64,000 bases of DNA from Rhizobium leguminosarum (GCF_004123835.1 NZ_MZMU01000003.1:1178001-1242000); one strand, 5' to 3'; counted from the stretch's first letter, positions 16,215-27,703 are shown. Notes: generated from the letters alone by a model not told the origin. Numbers and translations: made by a program.

Positions 16215-18572
16215 ATGGCCGATGTCACGGCTCTGACATTTCTGGCCCTGTGCCTGCCGCTCGTCGGCGCTCTTGCTGCCCCCTTCGTCATCCGCATCTT
16301 CGGCGCAAACGGTGCCTGGCTCCTGGCGATCGCTCCCTTGCTCGCCTTCCTGCATTTCCTGCGTTTCATTCCCACGATCGCGCGCGGCGAGGTCGTCACC
16401 GGCGGCTATTCCTGGGTGCCGAGCTATCATCTCTCTTTCTCCTGGTTCCTCGATGGCCTGTCGCTGGCTTTCGCCCTGCTGATCACCGGCATCGGCACCA
16501 TGATCGTGCTTTATGCCGGCGGCTACCTCAAAGGACACAAGGATCAGGGCCGCTTCTTCTCCTTCATCTTCCTCTTCATGGGCGCGATGCTCGGCGTCGT
16601 CGTTTCCGACAGTTTCCTGATGCTCTTCGTCTTCTGGGAACTGACGTCGATCACGTCCTTCCTGCTGATCGGCTTCGATCACGAGCGTGAGGCGGCTCGC
16701 CGCGCCGCCCTGCAGGCGCTTGTTGTGACCGGCGGGGGAGGGCTCTGCCTGTTGGCCGGCCTGCTGATGCTTTGGAACATTTCAGGCGTCACTGAGATGT
16801 CGCGGCTCATGGGGGCAGGCGATGTCGTGCGCGAAAGCCCGTTCTATCTCGCAGCCCTGATCCTGGTCCTGGGCGGCGCCTTCACCAAGTCGGCGCAGTT
16901 TCCCTTTCATTTCTGGCTGCCGAACGCCATGGAGGCGCCGACGCCGGTTTCGGCCTATCTGCATTCGGCCACCATGGTGAAGGCAGGCGTCTATCTGCTG
17001 ATGCGGCTCAATCCCGTCATGGGGGCAACCCCTGCCTGGGAAATCCTTCTGCCCTTCTTCGGCGGGCTGACGCTGGTGGTCGGCACCGCGCTTGCGATCC
17101 GCCAGACCGACCTGAAGCTCAAGCTCGCCTATACCACCGTCTCCTCGCTCGGCCTGCTCGTCATGCTGATCGGCTTCGGCTCTGACTATGCGGTGGAGGC
17201 GGCGGCGCTCTATCTGGTGGCGCATTCCCTCTTCAAGGGCGCGCTCTTCATGGTCGCCGGCATCATCGATCATGAGACCGGCACGCGCGATATTACCAGG
17301 CTCAGTGGCCTGATGCGGGCGATGCCGCTCACCTGGATCATCGCGCTTGCGGCGGCCTTCTCGATGGCCGGCCTGCCGCCCTTCTTCGGCTTTCTCGCCA
17401 AGGAGGAGATCTATACAGCATTCATCGGCGGCGATGTCCGCACGATTACTTTCACCGCCATCACTGTCTTCGGCAATGCGCTGATGTTTGCCGTCGCCTT
17501 CGCCGTGGCGCTGAAACCCTTCCTCGGCCGGCCGGTGGAGACGCCGAAACCGCCGCACGAAGCCCCCGTCCTGCTTTGGCTCGGCCCGGCCGTTCTTGCT
17601 GTCCTTGGCCTGCTCGCCGCGATCTTTTCAGGCTTTACCCATACCGTCCTGTCCTCGCCGATCGCATCCGCCATCCGCCAGACACCCGTCGACATCGACA
17701 TTTCGCTGACGCCGCATATCGGCCTGCCCTTGGCGCTCTCCGCCCTGACCGTGCTGCTCGGCATCGGCGTCTACTGGCAGCTCGCGCGCGCCCGTTTCCT
17801 GATGGCCGTCTTCCTGCGCGCGGCCGGACCTGGGCCGGACCATGGCTTTGATGTCGCTATATCGGGCCTTGTCCGCTTTTCCGGCCGCGTCATGCGTGTG
17901 CTCCAGCCGGGGCGGCTGGAGATCTATGTCACCTGCACCTTCCTCTGCGTTGCCGCCATCCTCATCGTCCCGCTCGTCGTCTATGGCGAACTGCCGAGCC
18001 TTCCGGCCTGGCCGGCCGATGTCAGGCTGCATGAATGGGCGGTCTTCCTGATCGCCGCCTTCGGCCTTGCCGCCGTGCTCGCCGCCCGCGACCGGCTGAC
18101 GGCGATCGTCTCGCTCGGCATCCAGGGCTTCGCCGTCGCCATCATCTTCCTGTTGTTTGGCGCGCCGGATCTGTCCTTCACCCAGTTCATGGTCGAAACC
18201 CTTTCGGTGGTGATCCTTGCCCTGGTCATGACCAGGCTCCGTCTCTCGCCCGACGATCAGCGGCCGCTCGGCCGCAAGCTCTTCGACGGCGCGCTGGCGC
18301 TTGCCTGCGGCCTCGGCTTCACGCTTCTGCTGATGCGGGCGACGCAGGCGCCGTTCAACGACGCACTGACGGCCTTCTTCAACGCCTATTCAAAATCGAT
18401 CGCCCACGGCGCCAATGTCGTCAACGTCATCATCGTCGATTTCCGCGGCACCGACACGCTCGGCGAAATCGCCGTCGTTGCGGTCACCGGCCTTGCCATC
18501 CTGGCGCTGATCCGCATTCGCGCCGGCAGCGAGCGCAAGCTTGCCGCCAATGATCCCGCGGCGGAGGGCTGA
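16215..18572 (+). CDS. mnhA: Mrp/Mnh cation:proton antiporter subunit A
   Basis: First gene of a seven-gene antiporter operon (residues 1-785). The N-terminal two thirds are a NuoL-like proton channel. The conserved Glu of FWELTS near residue 140, the Lys of [13 protein letters not shown] near residue 220 and the His of [11 protein letters not shown] near residue 250 are all present. The C-terminal part carries the MrpA-specific extension with [16 protein letters not shown]. The complex exchanges Na+ or K+ for protons and supports pH and salt tolerance; in rhizobia the related Pha system is needed for K+ homeostasis. MrpB is separate here, not fused. AGGAGGGGAC precedes the ATG. Confidence 0.95.
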   Translation: MADVTALTFLALCLPLVGALAAPFVIRIFGANGAWLLAIAPLLAFLHFLRFIPTIARGEVVTGGYSWVPSYHLSFSWFLDGLSLAFALLITGIGTMIVLYAGGYLKGHKDQGRFFSFIFLFMGAMLGVVVSDSFLMLFVFWELTSITSFLLIGFDHEREAARRAALQALVVTGGGGLCLLAGLLMLWNISGVTEMSRLMGAGDVVRESPFYLAALILVLGGAFTKSAQFPFHFWLPNAMEAPTPVSAYLHSATMVKAGVYLLMRLNPVMGATPAWEILLPFFGGLTLVVGTALAIRQTDLKLKLAYTTVSSLGLLVMLIGFGSDYAVEAAALYLVAHSLFKGALFMVAGIIDHETGTRDITRLSGLMRAMPLTWIIALAAAFSMAGLPPFFGFLAKEEIYTAFIGGDVRTITFTAITVFGNALMFAVAFAVALKPFLGRPVETPKPPHEAPVLLWLGPAVLAVLGLLAAIFSGFTHTVLSSPIASAIRQTPVDIDISLTPHIGLPLALSALTVLLGIGVYWQLARARFLMAVFLRAAGPGPDHGFDVAISGLVRFSGRVMRVLQPGRLEIYVTCTFLCVAAILIVPLVVYGELPSLPAWPADVRLHEWAVFLIAAFGLAAVLAARDRLTAIVSLGIQGFAVAIIFLLFGAPDLSFTQFMVETLSVVILALVMTRLRLSPDDQRPLGRKLFDGALALACGLGFTLLLMRATQAPFNDALTAFFNAYSKSIAHGANVVNVIIVDFRGTDTLGEIAVVAVTGLAILALIRIRAGSERKLAANDPAAEG

Positions 18573-18576
18573 TCGC

Positions 18577-18996
18577 GTGAACACCCTCATCTTCCGCACC
18601 GTCGCCCCGTTCCTCACCGCGCTGATGCTGCTCTTTTCCGTCTTCGTCTTGCTGCGTGGCCATAACGAGCCGGGCGGCGGCTTCATCGGCGGGTTGATCG
18701 CCGCCTCGGGACTGGCGATCTACGGCATTGCCCGCGGCGTTGGCGCCGTTCGCCGGGCGCTGTTCTTCCATCCGCTGTCGATTGCCGGCTTCGGCCTGCT
18801 CCTGTCGACGGCGGCCGGTCTTCTCTCCATCCTGTTTGCCGTTCCCTTCATGACCGGCCTCTGGATCTATCCGACGCTTTTCGGCGCCGAGGTGCCGCTG
18901 TCGAGCGTCATGCTCTTCGATGTCGGCGTCTATCTTGTCGTGCTCGGCGCCATCACCTCGATCGCTCTGGCATTGGAAGAAAAGGAGGTGGAATGA
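18577..18996 (+). CDS. mnhB: Mrp antiporter subunit B
   Basis: A 139-residue four-helix membrane subunit. The motif [14 protein letters not shown] near residue 30 is the MnhB signature. It starts at GTG 18577, five bases after mnhA, with GGAGGGCTG as ribosome binding site that overlaps the mnhA stop, so translation is probably coupled. Its stop overlaps the next start by four bases (ATGA). Confidence 0.95.
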   Translation: MNTLIFRTVAPFLTALMLLFSVFVLLRGHNEPGGGFIGGLIAASGLAIYGIARGVGAVRRALFFHPLSIAGFGLLLSTAAGLLSILFAVPFMTGLWIYPTLFGAEVPLSSVMLFDVGVYLVVLGAITSIALALEEKEVE

Positions 18997-19373
18997 TGGA
19001 GCCGCTTCTGGCGATCCTCGTCGGCCTGTTCTTCGCCGCCGCCATCTATCTGATGCTGTCGAAATTCTCGATCCGCATCATGCTCGGCATCGCCATCCTC
19101 GGCAACGCCGTCAATCTGCTGCTCTTTACATCAGGCCGGCTGACGCGCGAGGTGCCGCCGATCATCCCGGCGGGTCTCGACAGTCTGCCCGCAGGCACGG
19201 CCAACCCGCTGCCGCAGGCGCTCATCCTGACGGCGATCGTCATCTCCTTTTCCTTCCTTGCCTTCCTGCTGGTGCTGACTTACCGCGCCTATCAGGACCT
19301 CGGCACCGACAACACCAGCGACATGCGCGCCGCCGAGCCCGACGACCGGCCGCTGCCGCCATTGGGGTATTGA
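18993..19373 (+). CDS. mnhC: Mrp antiporter subunit C
   Basis: A 126-residue NuoK-like subunit with three membrane helices. The motif [14 protein letters not shown] near residue 35 and the later [14 protein letters not shown] near residue 70 are typical; the latter contains the conserved segment shared with NuoK. The start overlaps mnhB by four bases. Unlike the other junctions of the operon, the next gene does not follow immediately: a palindromic repeat fills the 264-base gap. Confidence 0.95.
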   Translation: MMEPLLAILVGLFFAAAIYLMLSKFSIRIMLGIAILGNAVNLLLFTSGRLTREVPPIIPAGLDSLPAGTANPLPQALILTAIVISFSFLAFLLVLTYRAYQDLGTDNTSDMRAAEPDDRPLPPLGY

Positions 19374-19415
19374 GGATGGACATGCGAATTTGGGCTGAAG
19401 CGCTACCGGCAACTT

Positions 19416-19598
19416 CCCTCTTCTCCCCAGCGGGGAGAAGGTGCCCGTCAGGGCGGATGAGGGGGGTGAGGAGCATTCGCGACGAACGCCCGAAGCGCAA
19501 GCGAAGGGCAATGTTTTCGGCACAACGAAGGATGACGTGTGTCGTGTGGCCCCCCCCATCCGACCCTTCGGGCCACCTTCTCCCCGCTGGGGAGAAGA
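19416..19598. repeat. Palindromic repeat inserted between mnhC and mnhD
   Basis: The arms 19416-19443 and 19571-19598 are reverse complements (each containing CTTCTCCCC and GGGGAGAAG, so each arm is itself a small palindrome). Partial similarity of the arms extends inward to about 19467 and 19546. It resembles rhizobial mosaic elements but differs in sequence from the one at 7896. Its presence inside an operon could attenuate or process the mnh mRNA. Confidence 0.8.
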
Positions 19599-19637
19599 GG
19601 GAGCAAGCCTCGCCGACCGGAAAAGAAACCTGATCGC

Positions 19638-21236
19638 ATGGCCGCTCCCACCTCCACCGTCGATCTCTCCGCCGCCCTGATCACCGCCCCGGTGCCGATC
19701 GGACATTGGCTTGCCATCCTGCCGGTCGCCCATTGCATCACGCTCGGTGCCGTCCTGCTGATGCTGCGCGGCTATCCCCGTCTGCAGGCCTCGCTTGCCA
19801 TCCCTGGCCTTGCGGCGCTGGCGCTGATCGATGCGGCGCTGCTTGCCAAGGTCGCGGCCGACGGGCCGCTGACCATGGTCATGGGCCGCTGGCTGCCGCC
19901 TTTCGGCATCGCCTTCACCGTCGATCTCTTCGGTGCGCTGATGGCCTTCACCGCGGCCCTTGCCGCGCTCGCCGGCGGCATCTATGCGCTGGCCGATATC
20001 GGCGAAAGCGGCCGGCGATACGGCTTCTTCCCGCTGCTCATGCTGCTGATGGCCGGCGTCACCGGCGCCTTTCTGACCGGCGATATCTTCAATCTCTACG
20101 TCTGGTTCGAGGTGCTGCTGATCTCCTCCTTCGGGCTGATCATCCTTGGTTCCGAACGTGAGCAGATCGACGGCGCGCTGAAATATGCGGTGCTCAATCT
20201 GATCGCCACGACCCTGTTCCTGATCGGCGTCGGCATTCTCTATGCCGCCTTCGGCACGCTCAATATGGCCGATATCGCTGCAAAAGCTGGGGATTTGCGC
20301 GGCACGGCGCCGCTGATGACGCTGGCAAGCCTCTTCCTGCTCGCCTTCGGCATGAAGGCGGCAGCCTTCCCGGTCAATTTCTGGCTGCCTGCCGCCTACC
20401 ATACGCCGCGTATCGTAGTCTCCGCGCTGTTTGCCGGCCTGCTGACCAAGGTCGGCATCTACGCGCTGATCCGGGTGATGGTCATGCTGTTGCCGATGGA
20501 GCGCCAGGAATTGAGCCTGGTGATCGCGCTCGCCGCCGCCGCGACGATTGTCGTCGGCGCTCTCGGCGCGCTTGCCGAAAACGATATCCGCCGGCTGTTC
20601 GGCTATGTCGTCATATCGGGCATCGGCAACATGCTTGCGGGGGTCGCCCTCGGCGGCCCTGGCGGCATTAGCGGCGCGGTCTTCTATGCGCTCCATTCCA
20701 TGGTGCTGATGACGGCGCTTTATCTTGCCGCCGGCGAGATCGCCCGGCGCGGCGGCGGCTTTTCGCTGTCGGTCCTCGGCGGGCTCTATCGGCAAAGCGG
20801 CGGCTTCACCGCGCTCTCCCTCGTGCTCTTCCTTGCCGCCTGTGGCCTGCCGCCCTTTTCCGGCTTCTGGCCAAAGGTCATTCTCGTCAAGGCCTCGCTC
20901 GATCTCGGGGCCTGGTGGCTGGCGGCATCGATCCTCCTCGGCGGTTTTCTGACGACGATCGCCTTCGGCCGTCTCTTCTTGCTCGCCTATTGGCGCCCGG
21001 CACCGATGGCCCTGACACCGATAGGCCTGACGCCGATAGCCCTGACGCCGATAGCCCTGACGCCGTCCGGACCGAGGTGGCGCACGGGGCTGCCGCTCGC
21101 CGCGCTGACAGCGCTGGTCGTCGGCTTCGGGATCTTGCCGGAACAGTTGTTGGCGCTGTCGCAATCGGCCGCAGCCGGCCTGGCCGATCCCCAGGCCTAT
21201 CTTCATTCGGTCTTTCCGGAAGGCGGCGCGCCGTGA
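19638..21236 (+). CDS. mnhD: Mrp antiporter subunit D
   Basis: A 532-residue NuoN/NuoM-like channel subunit. The conserved Glu of VWFEVLLISSFG near residue 157, the Lys of GMKAAAFPVNFWLP near residue 240 and LLTKVGIYALIR near residue 270 are visible. ATG 19638 is used; the upstream in-frame stretch is the palindromic repeat and is not family sequence. The ribosome binding site is weak. Near the C-terminus four 15-base repeats encode ALTPI-type pentapeptides. The stop overlaps the mnhE GTG. Confidence 0.95.
   Translation: MAAPTSTVDLSAALITAPVPIGHWLAILPVAHCITLGAVLLMLRGYPRLQASLAIPGLAALALIDAALLAKVAADGPLTMVMGRWLPPFGIAFTVDLFGALMAFTAALAALAGGIYALADIGESGRRYGFFPLLMLLMAGVTGAFLTGDIFNLYVWFEVLLISSFGLIILGSEREQIDGALKYAVLNLIATTLFLIGVGILYAAFGTLNMADIAAKAGDLRGTAPLMTLASLFLLAFGMKAAAFPVNFWLPAAYHTPRIVVSALFAGLLTKVGIYALIRVMVMLLPMERQELSLVIALAAAATIVVGALGALAENDIRRLFGYVVISGIGNMLAGVALGGPGGISGAVFYALHSMVLMTALYLAAGEIARRGGGFSLSVLGGLYRQSGGFTALSLVLFLAACGLPPFSGFWPKVILVKASLDLGAWWLAASILLGGFLTTIAFGRLFLLAYWRPAPMALTPIGLTPIALTPIALTPSGPRWRTGLPLAALTALVVGFGILPEQLLALSQSAAAGLADPQAYLHSVFPEGGAP
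21009..21068 (+). repeat. 15-bp minisatellite inside mnhD
   Basis: Four tandem copies of a unit close to GCCCTGACGCCGATA encode ALTPI, GLTPI, ALTPI and ALTPS. The third copy matches the unit exactly, and each of the other three differs at one to three positions. The unit is a multiple of three, so copy-number changes stay in frame. It lies in a loop near the C-terminus of the antiporter subunit. Confidence 0.85.
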
Positions 21237-21706
21237 TCTTCTTCCTCTTCAACCTGCTGCTTGCCATTGCCTGGGTGACTGTCACCGGCAGCGTCTCGCT
21301 GCACAATCTCGTCCTCGGCTTGCTGCTCGGGGCCCTGGCGCTGGTCATCATCCGCGAATCCTTCGGCGGCAAAGGGCATATCCCCCGCGTTCTCCCGTTG
21401 CTCTCGCTCGCCGCTCTGTTCCTGAAGGAATTGTCGCTCTCGGCCTGGAAGGTCACGGTCACCGTCCTCTCCCCCGATATGAAGCTGAAACCCGGCATCT
21501 TCGCCTACCCTTTGACGGTGACGAGCGATTTCGAGATCACTTTGCTGGCAAACCTCATCACCCTGACTCCAGGCACGCTTTCGGTCGACGTCTCCACAGA
21601 TCGCCGCACGCTCTATGTGCACGCGCTTGATTGTTCCGATCCGGAGGCGACCAGGCGTGATATTGCCAACGGTTTCGAACGCAAGATCATGGAGGCCTTC
21701 CGGTGA
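21233..21706 (+). CDS. mnhE: Mrp antiporter subunit E
   Basis: A 157-residue subunit with two or three N-terminal helices and a cytoplasmic C-terminal domain. The motif [15 protein letters not shown] near residue 105 is diagnostic of MnhE. It starts at GTG 21233, overlapping the mnhD stop as GTGA, and ends overlapping the mnhF start in the same way. A longer upstream reading in this frame is antiporter D sequence read out of frame. Confidence 0.95.
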   Translation: MIFFLFNLLLAIAWVTVTGSVSLHNLVLGLLLGALALVIIRESFGGKGHIPRVLPLLSLAALFLKELSLSAWKVTVTVLSPDMKLKPGIFAYPLTVTSDFEITLLANLITLTPGTLSVDVSTDRRTLYVHALDCSDPEATRRDIANGFERKIMEAFR

Positions 21707-22056
21707 TCACACCTGCCGCCATCGTCGCGGTCGCATCCTCGGCCGCACTCGTCATCCTCGGCCTGGCGCTGATTCTGACTGTGTGGCGCGTCGTTGCCGG
21801 CCCGACATTGCCGGACCGGATCCTCGCCCTCGACATGCTGACCGGCATCGCCATCGGCTTCATCGCCGTCATCGCGGTCAAGACCGGCTTTTCGCTCTAT
21901 ATCGATATCGCCATCTCGCTCGGCCTCGTCGGTTTCCTGGCGACCGTCGCCTTCGCCCGATTCGTGCTGTCGCGCGGCAACATCAAATCGAAGCCGCCCG
22001 CCGCTGCGGCAAATGGCAACACGCAAAAGCGCCGGGCAGGGGGAAAGAAACGATGA
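21703..22056 (+). CDS. mnhF: Mrp antiporter subunit F
   Basis: A 117-residue three-helix subunit. The segment [19 protein letters not shown] near residue 30 is the MnhF signature. Start GTG 21703 overlaps the mnhE stop by four bases. The C-terminal tail is unusually basic and Ala/Pro-rich ([11 protein letters not shown]...), as often seen in rhizobial members. It overlaps mnhG by four bases. Confidence 0.95.
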   Translation: MITPAAIVAVASSAALVILGLALILTVWRVVAGPTLPDRILALDMLTGIAIGFIAVIAVKTGFSLYIDIAISLGLVGFLATVAFARFVLSRGNIKSKPPAAAANGNTQKRRAGGKKR

Positions 22057-22385
22057 TCGATTATATCGTGGCTGCCGTCACCGCCCTGCTTTTGATCGTT
22101 GGTTCGCTCTTTGCGCTTGCGGCAGCGATCGGCCTGGTCCGGCTGCCCGATCTCTATACGCGCATGCATTCGGCCTCGAAGGCGGGGACTGTCGGCTCCG
22201 GCTTGTTGCTCCTTGCCGCCGGCCTCTATTCTGAGGACCCGGCGATTCTCGCCCGCGCCATTGCCGGTTTCGTCTTCTTCCTGCTGACGGCGCCTGTGTC
22301 TGCCCATCTGCTTGCCAGAGCTGCCCATCGTTCGGGATATGATCTCGGTGCACTCTCGGTCCGTGACGATATCAGGGATCGTTGA
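22053..22385 (+). CDS. mnhG: Mrp antiporter subunit G
   Basis: Last subunit of the operon, 110 residues with three helices. [19 protein letters not shown] near residue 27 is the MnhG signature. ATG 22053 overlaps the mnhF stop and is preceded by AGGGGGAAAG. No strong terminator is obvious after it; an imperfect hairpin made from CGGCGACTTTAC and GTAAAGCTTGCCG lies near 22400-22450. Confidence 0.95.
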   Translation: MIDYIVAAVTALLLIVGSLFALAAAIGLVRLPDLYTRMHSASKAGTVGSGLLLLAAGLYSEDPAILARAIAGFVFFLLTAPVSAHLLARAAHRSGYDLGALSVRDDIRDR

Positions 22386-22814
22386 GCCTATGCTGTTCGG
22401 CGACTTTACCAGACTTATGCACAGGAAGCTGTGAGTAAAGCTTGCCGAAGAGCCCCTCAATTCTTCATCTGTCATTTTTTCTCAAGAAAAACGACAAATA
22501 ATAATTGGCCTTTCGACCAAACGATGGTATTTGAAAATGCAAGTAGAGTTCTGATTGTGAATTGCAATCGTACTGCTTCCAAGTCCCTCAGTTTTGATTT
22601 TTAATGTCTAAACTGAGGCCATCGCCTGGGGCATGACGTAGTGGTTTCCAGTCAGGCAGTATAAGAACAGGTCACGCTCTTCGGAATCTAGGGGTGGATT
22701 TCGCGTTTTTCGAAACAGAAGGTCGCTTCCTGTGCTTTTGCTGTTCGCTTCTACGAGGCGGGTCTTTGGCGTGTCAGTCAAAGACCGTTTGAGCATGCTA
22801 ACAGGAGAAAGAAT
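22386..22814. other. Long leader/intergenic region before the mucR/rosR-type gene
   Basis: This 429-base gene-free region is AT-richer than its surroundings, as expected for a control region bound by a MucR/Ros regulator. It holds a perfect 9-bp inverted repeat, CCTCAGTTT at 22586-22594 and AAACTGAGG at 22610-22618. I found no convincing small gene in it. Confidence 0.5.
22586..22618. promoter_or_regulatory. Inverted repeat upstream of the MucR/RosR-type regulator
   Basis: CCTCAGTTT and AAACTGAGG form a perfect 9-bp dyad around 15 AT-rich bases, about 200 bases before the ATG at 22815. Ros-family proteins repress their own genes by binding AT-rich dyads upstream, so this is a candidate Ros box. 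It could also be an RNA hairpin in a long leader. Confidence 0.4.
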
Positions 22815-23246
22815 ATGACGGATATAGCGACCGGCAGTGCGCCGGAGCTGCTTGTGGAACTGACAGCCGACATTGTCGCGGCCTATGTCAGCAACCATGT
22901 TGTACCGGTCAGCGACCTGGCCAATCTGATTTCCGACGTGCATTCGGCACTGAGCAACACGTCCGTACCGCAGCCTGCTGCGGCGATCGTCGAAAAGCAG
23001 AAGCCTGCAGTTTCTGTCCGCAAGTCCGTACAGGACGAGCAGATCACGTGTTTGGAATGCGGCGGCAACTTCAAGTCCCTCAAGCGTCACCTGATGACGC
23101 ATCACAGCCTCTCGCCGGAAGAATACCGCGAGAAGTGGGACCTGCCGACCGATTACCCGATGGTAGCGCCCGCTTATGCCGAAGCGCGTTCGCGCCTGGC
23201 AAAGGAAATGGGCCTCGGGCAGCGCCGCAAGCGCGGCCGCGGCTGA
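22815..23246 (+). CDS. rosR: MucR/Ros family zinc-finger transcriptional regulator
   Basis: A 143-residue DNA-binding protein that acts as a global regulator of exopolysaccharide, motility and symbiosis genes in rhizobia. The single prokaryotic zinc finger is at residues 79-97, C-x2-C-x9-H-x3-HH within [19 protein letters not shown]. The downstream segment [21 protein letters not shown] is invariant in the family. Residues 1-55 form the dimerisation or higher-order region. AGGAGAAAGAAT precedes the ATG. RosR in R. etli and MucR in Sinorhizobium are orthologous; paralogs exist, so the symbol is given with some reserve. Confidence 0.9.
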   Translation: MTDIATGSAPELLVELTADIVAAYVSNHVVPVSDLANLISDVHSALSNTSVPQPAAAIVEKQKPAVSVRKSVQDEQITCLECGGNFKSLKRHLMTHHSLSPEEYREKWDLPTDYPMVAPAYAEARSRLAKEMGLGQRRKRGRG

Positions 23247-23269
23247 GCTTTTTCAAAAGCATCGACGAC

Positions 23270-23296
23270 AAAAGCCGGGTCTTGTGCCCGGCTTTT
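23270..23296 (+). terminator. Rho-independent terminator of the rosR-type gene
   Basis: AAAAGCCGGG and CCCGGCTTTT form a perfect 10-bp stem around a seven-base loop, 24 bases after the stop codon. The A/T-rich ends make it work for either strand. Confidence 0.9.
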
Positions 23297-23522
23297 CTGT
23301 GCCTTCGCAAGGCGAAGAAATACTCTTTCCGGCATTTAAAGCGTCGCGGCTGATTCGGCCGGACGCCCACGACGGCGTAAGAGATCCCGACTTATGCTTT
23401 GCCGACAGGCTTAGAATGTATTCCTATACTATCAGCAAGTGTTAATATATTCGATGTGCCAAGGCAGGCGCTGTCCGAATCGATCGGCTGGGGCTCTGAA
23501 AGCCCGTCAGCCATCATCGCGG

Positions 23523-23945
23523 TCAAGCCGCGGCGCGGACTCTCGCCTCTTCGCGGATCCTGTTCACCATCGACCGCAGTCCGTTCGAACGCTGCGATGA
23601 CAGGTTCTCCACCAGGCCGATCTTCGAGAATATCTCGAAGGCATCGAGCCCGGAGATCTCCGATGCCGTCTTGCCGGAATAGGTGGCAAGCACGATGGCG
23701 ACGAGGCCGCGCACGATATGGGCGTCGGAATCGCCCTCGAAGCTCATGACCGGGTTGTCGGGATCGCCTGTCGTATGGGTCACCAGCCAAACCTGGCTGG
23801 CGCAGCCCATCACCTTATTCTCCGAGGTGCGCTTCTCCTCGGCCAGGTCGGGCAGTGCCTTGCCGAGTTCGATGACATAGCGGTAGCGGTCTTCCCAATC
23901 GTCCAGGAAAGCGAAGTCGTCGATGATCTGGTCGAGGGATGCCAT
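23523..23945 (-). CDS. sufE: SufE family cysteine desulfurase partner
   Basis: A 140-residue SufE-fold protein that accepts sulfane sulfur from SufS for Fe-S cluster assembly. The active Cys is in NKVMGCASQVWL near residue 49, the SufE signature. LDDWEDRYRYVIELG near the start is also typical. ATG 23945 (MASLDQII) is chosen over one five codons upstream since AAAGG lies at suitable distance. It is convergent with the rosR-type gene. No suf operon genes are adjacent, as usual for this stand-alone rhizobial copy. Confidence 0.9.
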   Translation of the reverse strand: MASLDQIIDDFAFLDDWEDRYRYVIELGKALPDLAEEKRTSENKVMGCASQVWLVTHTTGDPDNPVMSFEGDSDAHIVRGLVAIVLATYSGKTASEISGLDAFEIFSKIGLVENLSSQRSNGLRSMVNRIREEARVRAAA

Positions 23946-23967
23946 GGAGAAGCCTTTCACTGTTAAA

Positions 23968-24185
23968 GCAGTTCCAGCAAAAGTGCGCAGCGGTTTTGCG
24001 TCAGGAAATGCTCTAGAAGTGCATATAGGTGAAAGACCGGCAGATTTGAACCGCTAAAGCAATTCCAGGAAAAGTGTGAAGCGGTTTTCCGTCCGGAATT
24101 GCGTAAACAAAAGACCGAAGCAATTCCAGGAAAAGTGTGAAGCGGTTTTCCAGGCAACTCACGAAGCGGTTTTGCCGGGAATTGC
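23968..24185. repeat. Cluster of three family-A palindromic repeats
   Basis: Three copies lie in tandem: 23968-24011 (degenerate), 24059-24102 (intact) and 24120-24185 (enlarged by about 22 bases that repeat the GCGGTTTT core). The intact copy has an outer stem GCAATTCC/GGAATTGC and an inner stem GGAAAA/TTTTCC around a GTGTGAAGCGG-type loop. They fill most of the gap between sufE and the DUF5330 gene, upstream of the sufE start. Confidence 0.85.
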
Positions 24186-24199
24186 GTAAACTGAGATAG

Positions 24200-24234
24200 A
24201 AAAAACGCCGTGAAGGATGGGCATCCTCACGGCG
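24200..24234 (-). terminator. Rho-independent terminator for the DUF5330 gene
   Basis: On the minus strand a GC-rich hairpin (CGCCGTGAGGATG paired with CATCCTTCACGGCG, one bulged base) is followed by six T residues. It lies 88 bases after the stop of the minus-strand gene at 24323. Confidence 0.85.
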
Positions 24235-24322
24235 CAGCAACATGCTGAATTAAACAGGGCAGGCACGTCAGGCATGGGGCATCTCCGCGTCATGCGGACC
24301 ACCGATGCAAGCTGGTTGAGGG

Positions 24323-24817
24323 TCAGGTCGCCGGCTTCGGCGTCGGCAGCGGAATAGCGCCGGTCACCACCGTCTCTGAGGAGGCATCGTCCTCGACCGG
24401 CGGACGGTAAGGCATCGGCTGGTTGAGCGCGGCTTTTGCCTCGCGTACCTTTTCCTGGATGGCAGGCGTGGTGAGGGAAGGCATGTTGAGCGCCACCGGC
24501 ATCTGCGGTTCGGCAAGCTTTGCGGTCGCCGGCGCCTCATCCGTGAACTGGCTGTCGAGAAGTTCATAGGCAACGCGGGCGCCTTCGCGGGCCCGGTAGC
24601 CGAGTGCGGTGAGGGTCTCGGTGCCTTTGGCGCAGACTTCGGGCTTCTCCGAGCACATGCCGGTCAAATAGTCATAGGCGCCGCTTGCCGCCGTGAACGC
24701 ATCGGACAGCTGCAATTGCGGGCCGTTGGCGAGCTTGTCGGAACTCTCCGTGCTGAAGACGGAAAGAAGCACGAGCACGAGGCCAAACCAGAAGGATCCT
24801 TTGATCAGAAACCACAT
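24323..24817 (-). CDS. DUF5330 domain protein, membrane-anchored
   Basis: A 164-residue protein with one N-terminal membrane helix (residues 3-20) and a mainly periplasmic remainder. The SDAFTAASGAYDYLTGMCSEKPEVC segment with two cysteines, spanning about residues 38-62, is typical of DUF5330 proteins of the Rhizobiales. The C-terminal 40 residues are Pro-rich and probably disordered. Function is unknown. It ends in a clear terminator at 24200-24234 and is transcribed away from the histidine kinase. Confidence 0.8.
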   Translation of the reverse strand: MWFLIKGSFWFGLVLVLLSVFSTESSDKLANGPQLQLSDAFTAASGAYDYLTGMCSEKPEVCAKGTETLTALGYRAREGARVAYELLDSQFTDEAPATAKLAEPQMPVALNMPSLTTPAIQEKVREAKAALNQPMPYRPPVEDDASSETVVTGAIPLPTPKPAT

Positions 24818-25269
24818 TGTCGTCGCCCATCCTGTTTTCCCCGTCCGGTTCTTGTTGCCGAATCAGGCCGGTTGTCCGGTGTGTTTTCACCCTACCGCCA
24901 AGTTGCGAATGCCGCTTTTCGAAACTCACGCGCATTTGCGGCAAATTTAGTTCAAATTTTAGCGAACGGCATTTGAACCGCATTTTAGTCGAATGCGAGC
25001 GATCGCCGTTAAGCATCAGGGCAGCACCTGCTTGCAATTGCAGGACTTTTGCCGGCTCGCCCTGCCACAGGAGTTAACGCAATGCTGAAATATGAGGAAA
25101 ATCCGTCGCTTACCCCCTATTAACCACAAAAGGCAAAGAGCCTTCCAGATGCTTCAAAACGAGAATTTCGGCCGTTTCAGACTGTGAACAGCGCTTTTGC
25201 CTTATCCTTTCTTTAAGTCGCCAAGGCCTATTGTCCGGATCGATAGACAGCCTTTCGGGCGGGTATTGC
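24818..25269. other. Intergenic control region between DUF5330 and histidine kinase genes
   Basis: A 452-base gap between divergent genes. It is AT-rich around 24940-25000 and 25120-25220, consistent with promoters in both directions. I see no convincing gene, repeat-family copy or named operator here. Confidence 0.4.
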
Positions 25270-26782
<1,513 letters not shown>

Positions 26783-26811
<29 letters not shown>

Positions 26812-27703
26812 GGGAAAAAGGGGACGGCAGCAGCCGGGCCTTCTGATGTCAGGCGCTGCCGCCCTCGGCGGGCTCGGCCTGCAGGGCGCCTCCGTGCTCG
26901 GCGGCGTCATCGGCCGCAATCCGTCGGTCGCCGGCGGCACGATCACCTTCGCCGTCATCTTCTCCTTCGTCGCCGCCAATGCGCTCTGGTATCAGCCGGG
27001 CCTGCATCCGCATCCGATCTTCCGCACCCGCGATCCGCAGTCTCCAACCGTGCTCGGCGCCCGCCGCCCGGCCGAGGAGCAACAGGGCGACGTCACCACC
27101 TTCCGGATCGAGCGGCCGCAGGATACCGCCACCACCAACGCGACACCGGCGCCTGCCGCGCCCGGCCAGCAGCCGAGCCAGCTCGTCATGGACATCCAGC
27201 AGCAGCTGGTCCGCCGCGGCCTCTATAACGGCATACCCGACGGCATCATTGGCCCCCGCACCAGTGCGGCCATTCTCTTCTTCGAAGAGACCGTCGGCAT
27301 GACCCAGACCGGCGATCCGACGCCGGAGGTCCTAGTGGCGCTGAAGACCGATGCCGCCGGCCCCTCGACCGTGCCCGCCGAAAAGCCGCCCGAGGATGTA
27401 AGCTCGAAGGCGGCGGCGGAAGACCCGGTGGCAGCGGCGATCCGCAGCGCCGAAAAGACGGTCAAAACGGCTCCATCGGCGGCAAAGCAGGTTCCATCAA
27501 GCCAAATCACCAATGTCGACCTGGTGCTGAAGATCCAGAAGGGTCTTTCCAACATGGCCTATGCCAATGTCGGCGTCGATGGCGTTGCCGGCGAGCAGAC
27601 CCGCGCGGCCATCCGCCATTTTCAGAAGCACTACAACCTGCCCGAAGACGGCGAGCCGAACCAGGCGGTGCTGAAGAAACTCAAGGAAATCGGCGCGATC
27701 TAG
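26783..27703 (+). CDS. Membrane-anchored protein with two peptidoglycan-binding domains
   Basis: A 306-residue protein. A very basic N-terminus (MAARKRKSPKGKRGRQQ) and one membrane helix near residues 50-68 anchor it. Two PG_binding_1 domains follow in the periplasm: residues 133-190 (DIQQQLVRRGLYNGIPDGIIG) and 247-303 (LKIQKGLSNMAYANVGVDGVAG). A Pro/Ala-rich linker joins them. GAAGAGGGGCG precedes the ATG. The gene starts inside the histidine kinase gene, so the two are translated together, which suggests that the kinase and this wall-binding protein act in one pathway. Confidence 0.85.

Noticed and set aside
19131-21206. A 691-codon minus-strand frame
   Set aside because: Antisense to mnhC and mnhD and rich in Gln, Arg and Gly repeats; it also crosses the palindromic repeat, as only a chance frame would.
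23968-24185. Idea that the clustered family-A copies form a CRISPR array
   Set aside because: The copies are palindromic, unequal in length, with irregular gaps and no cas genes.
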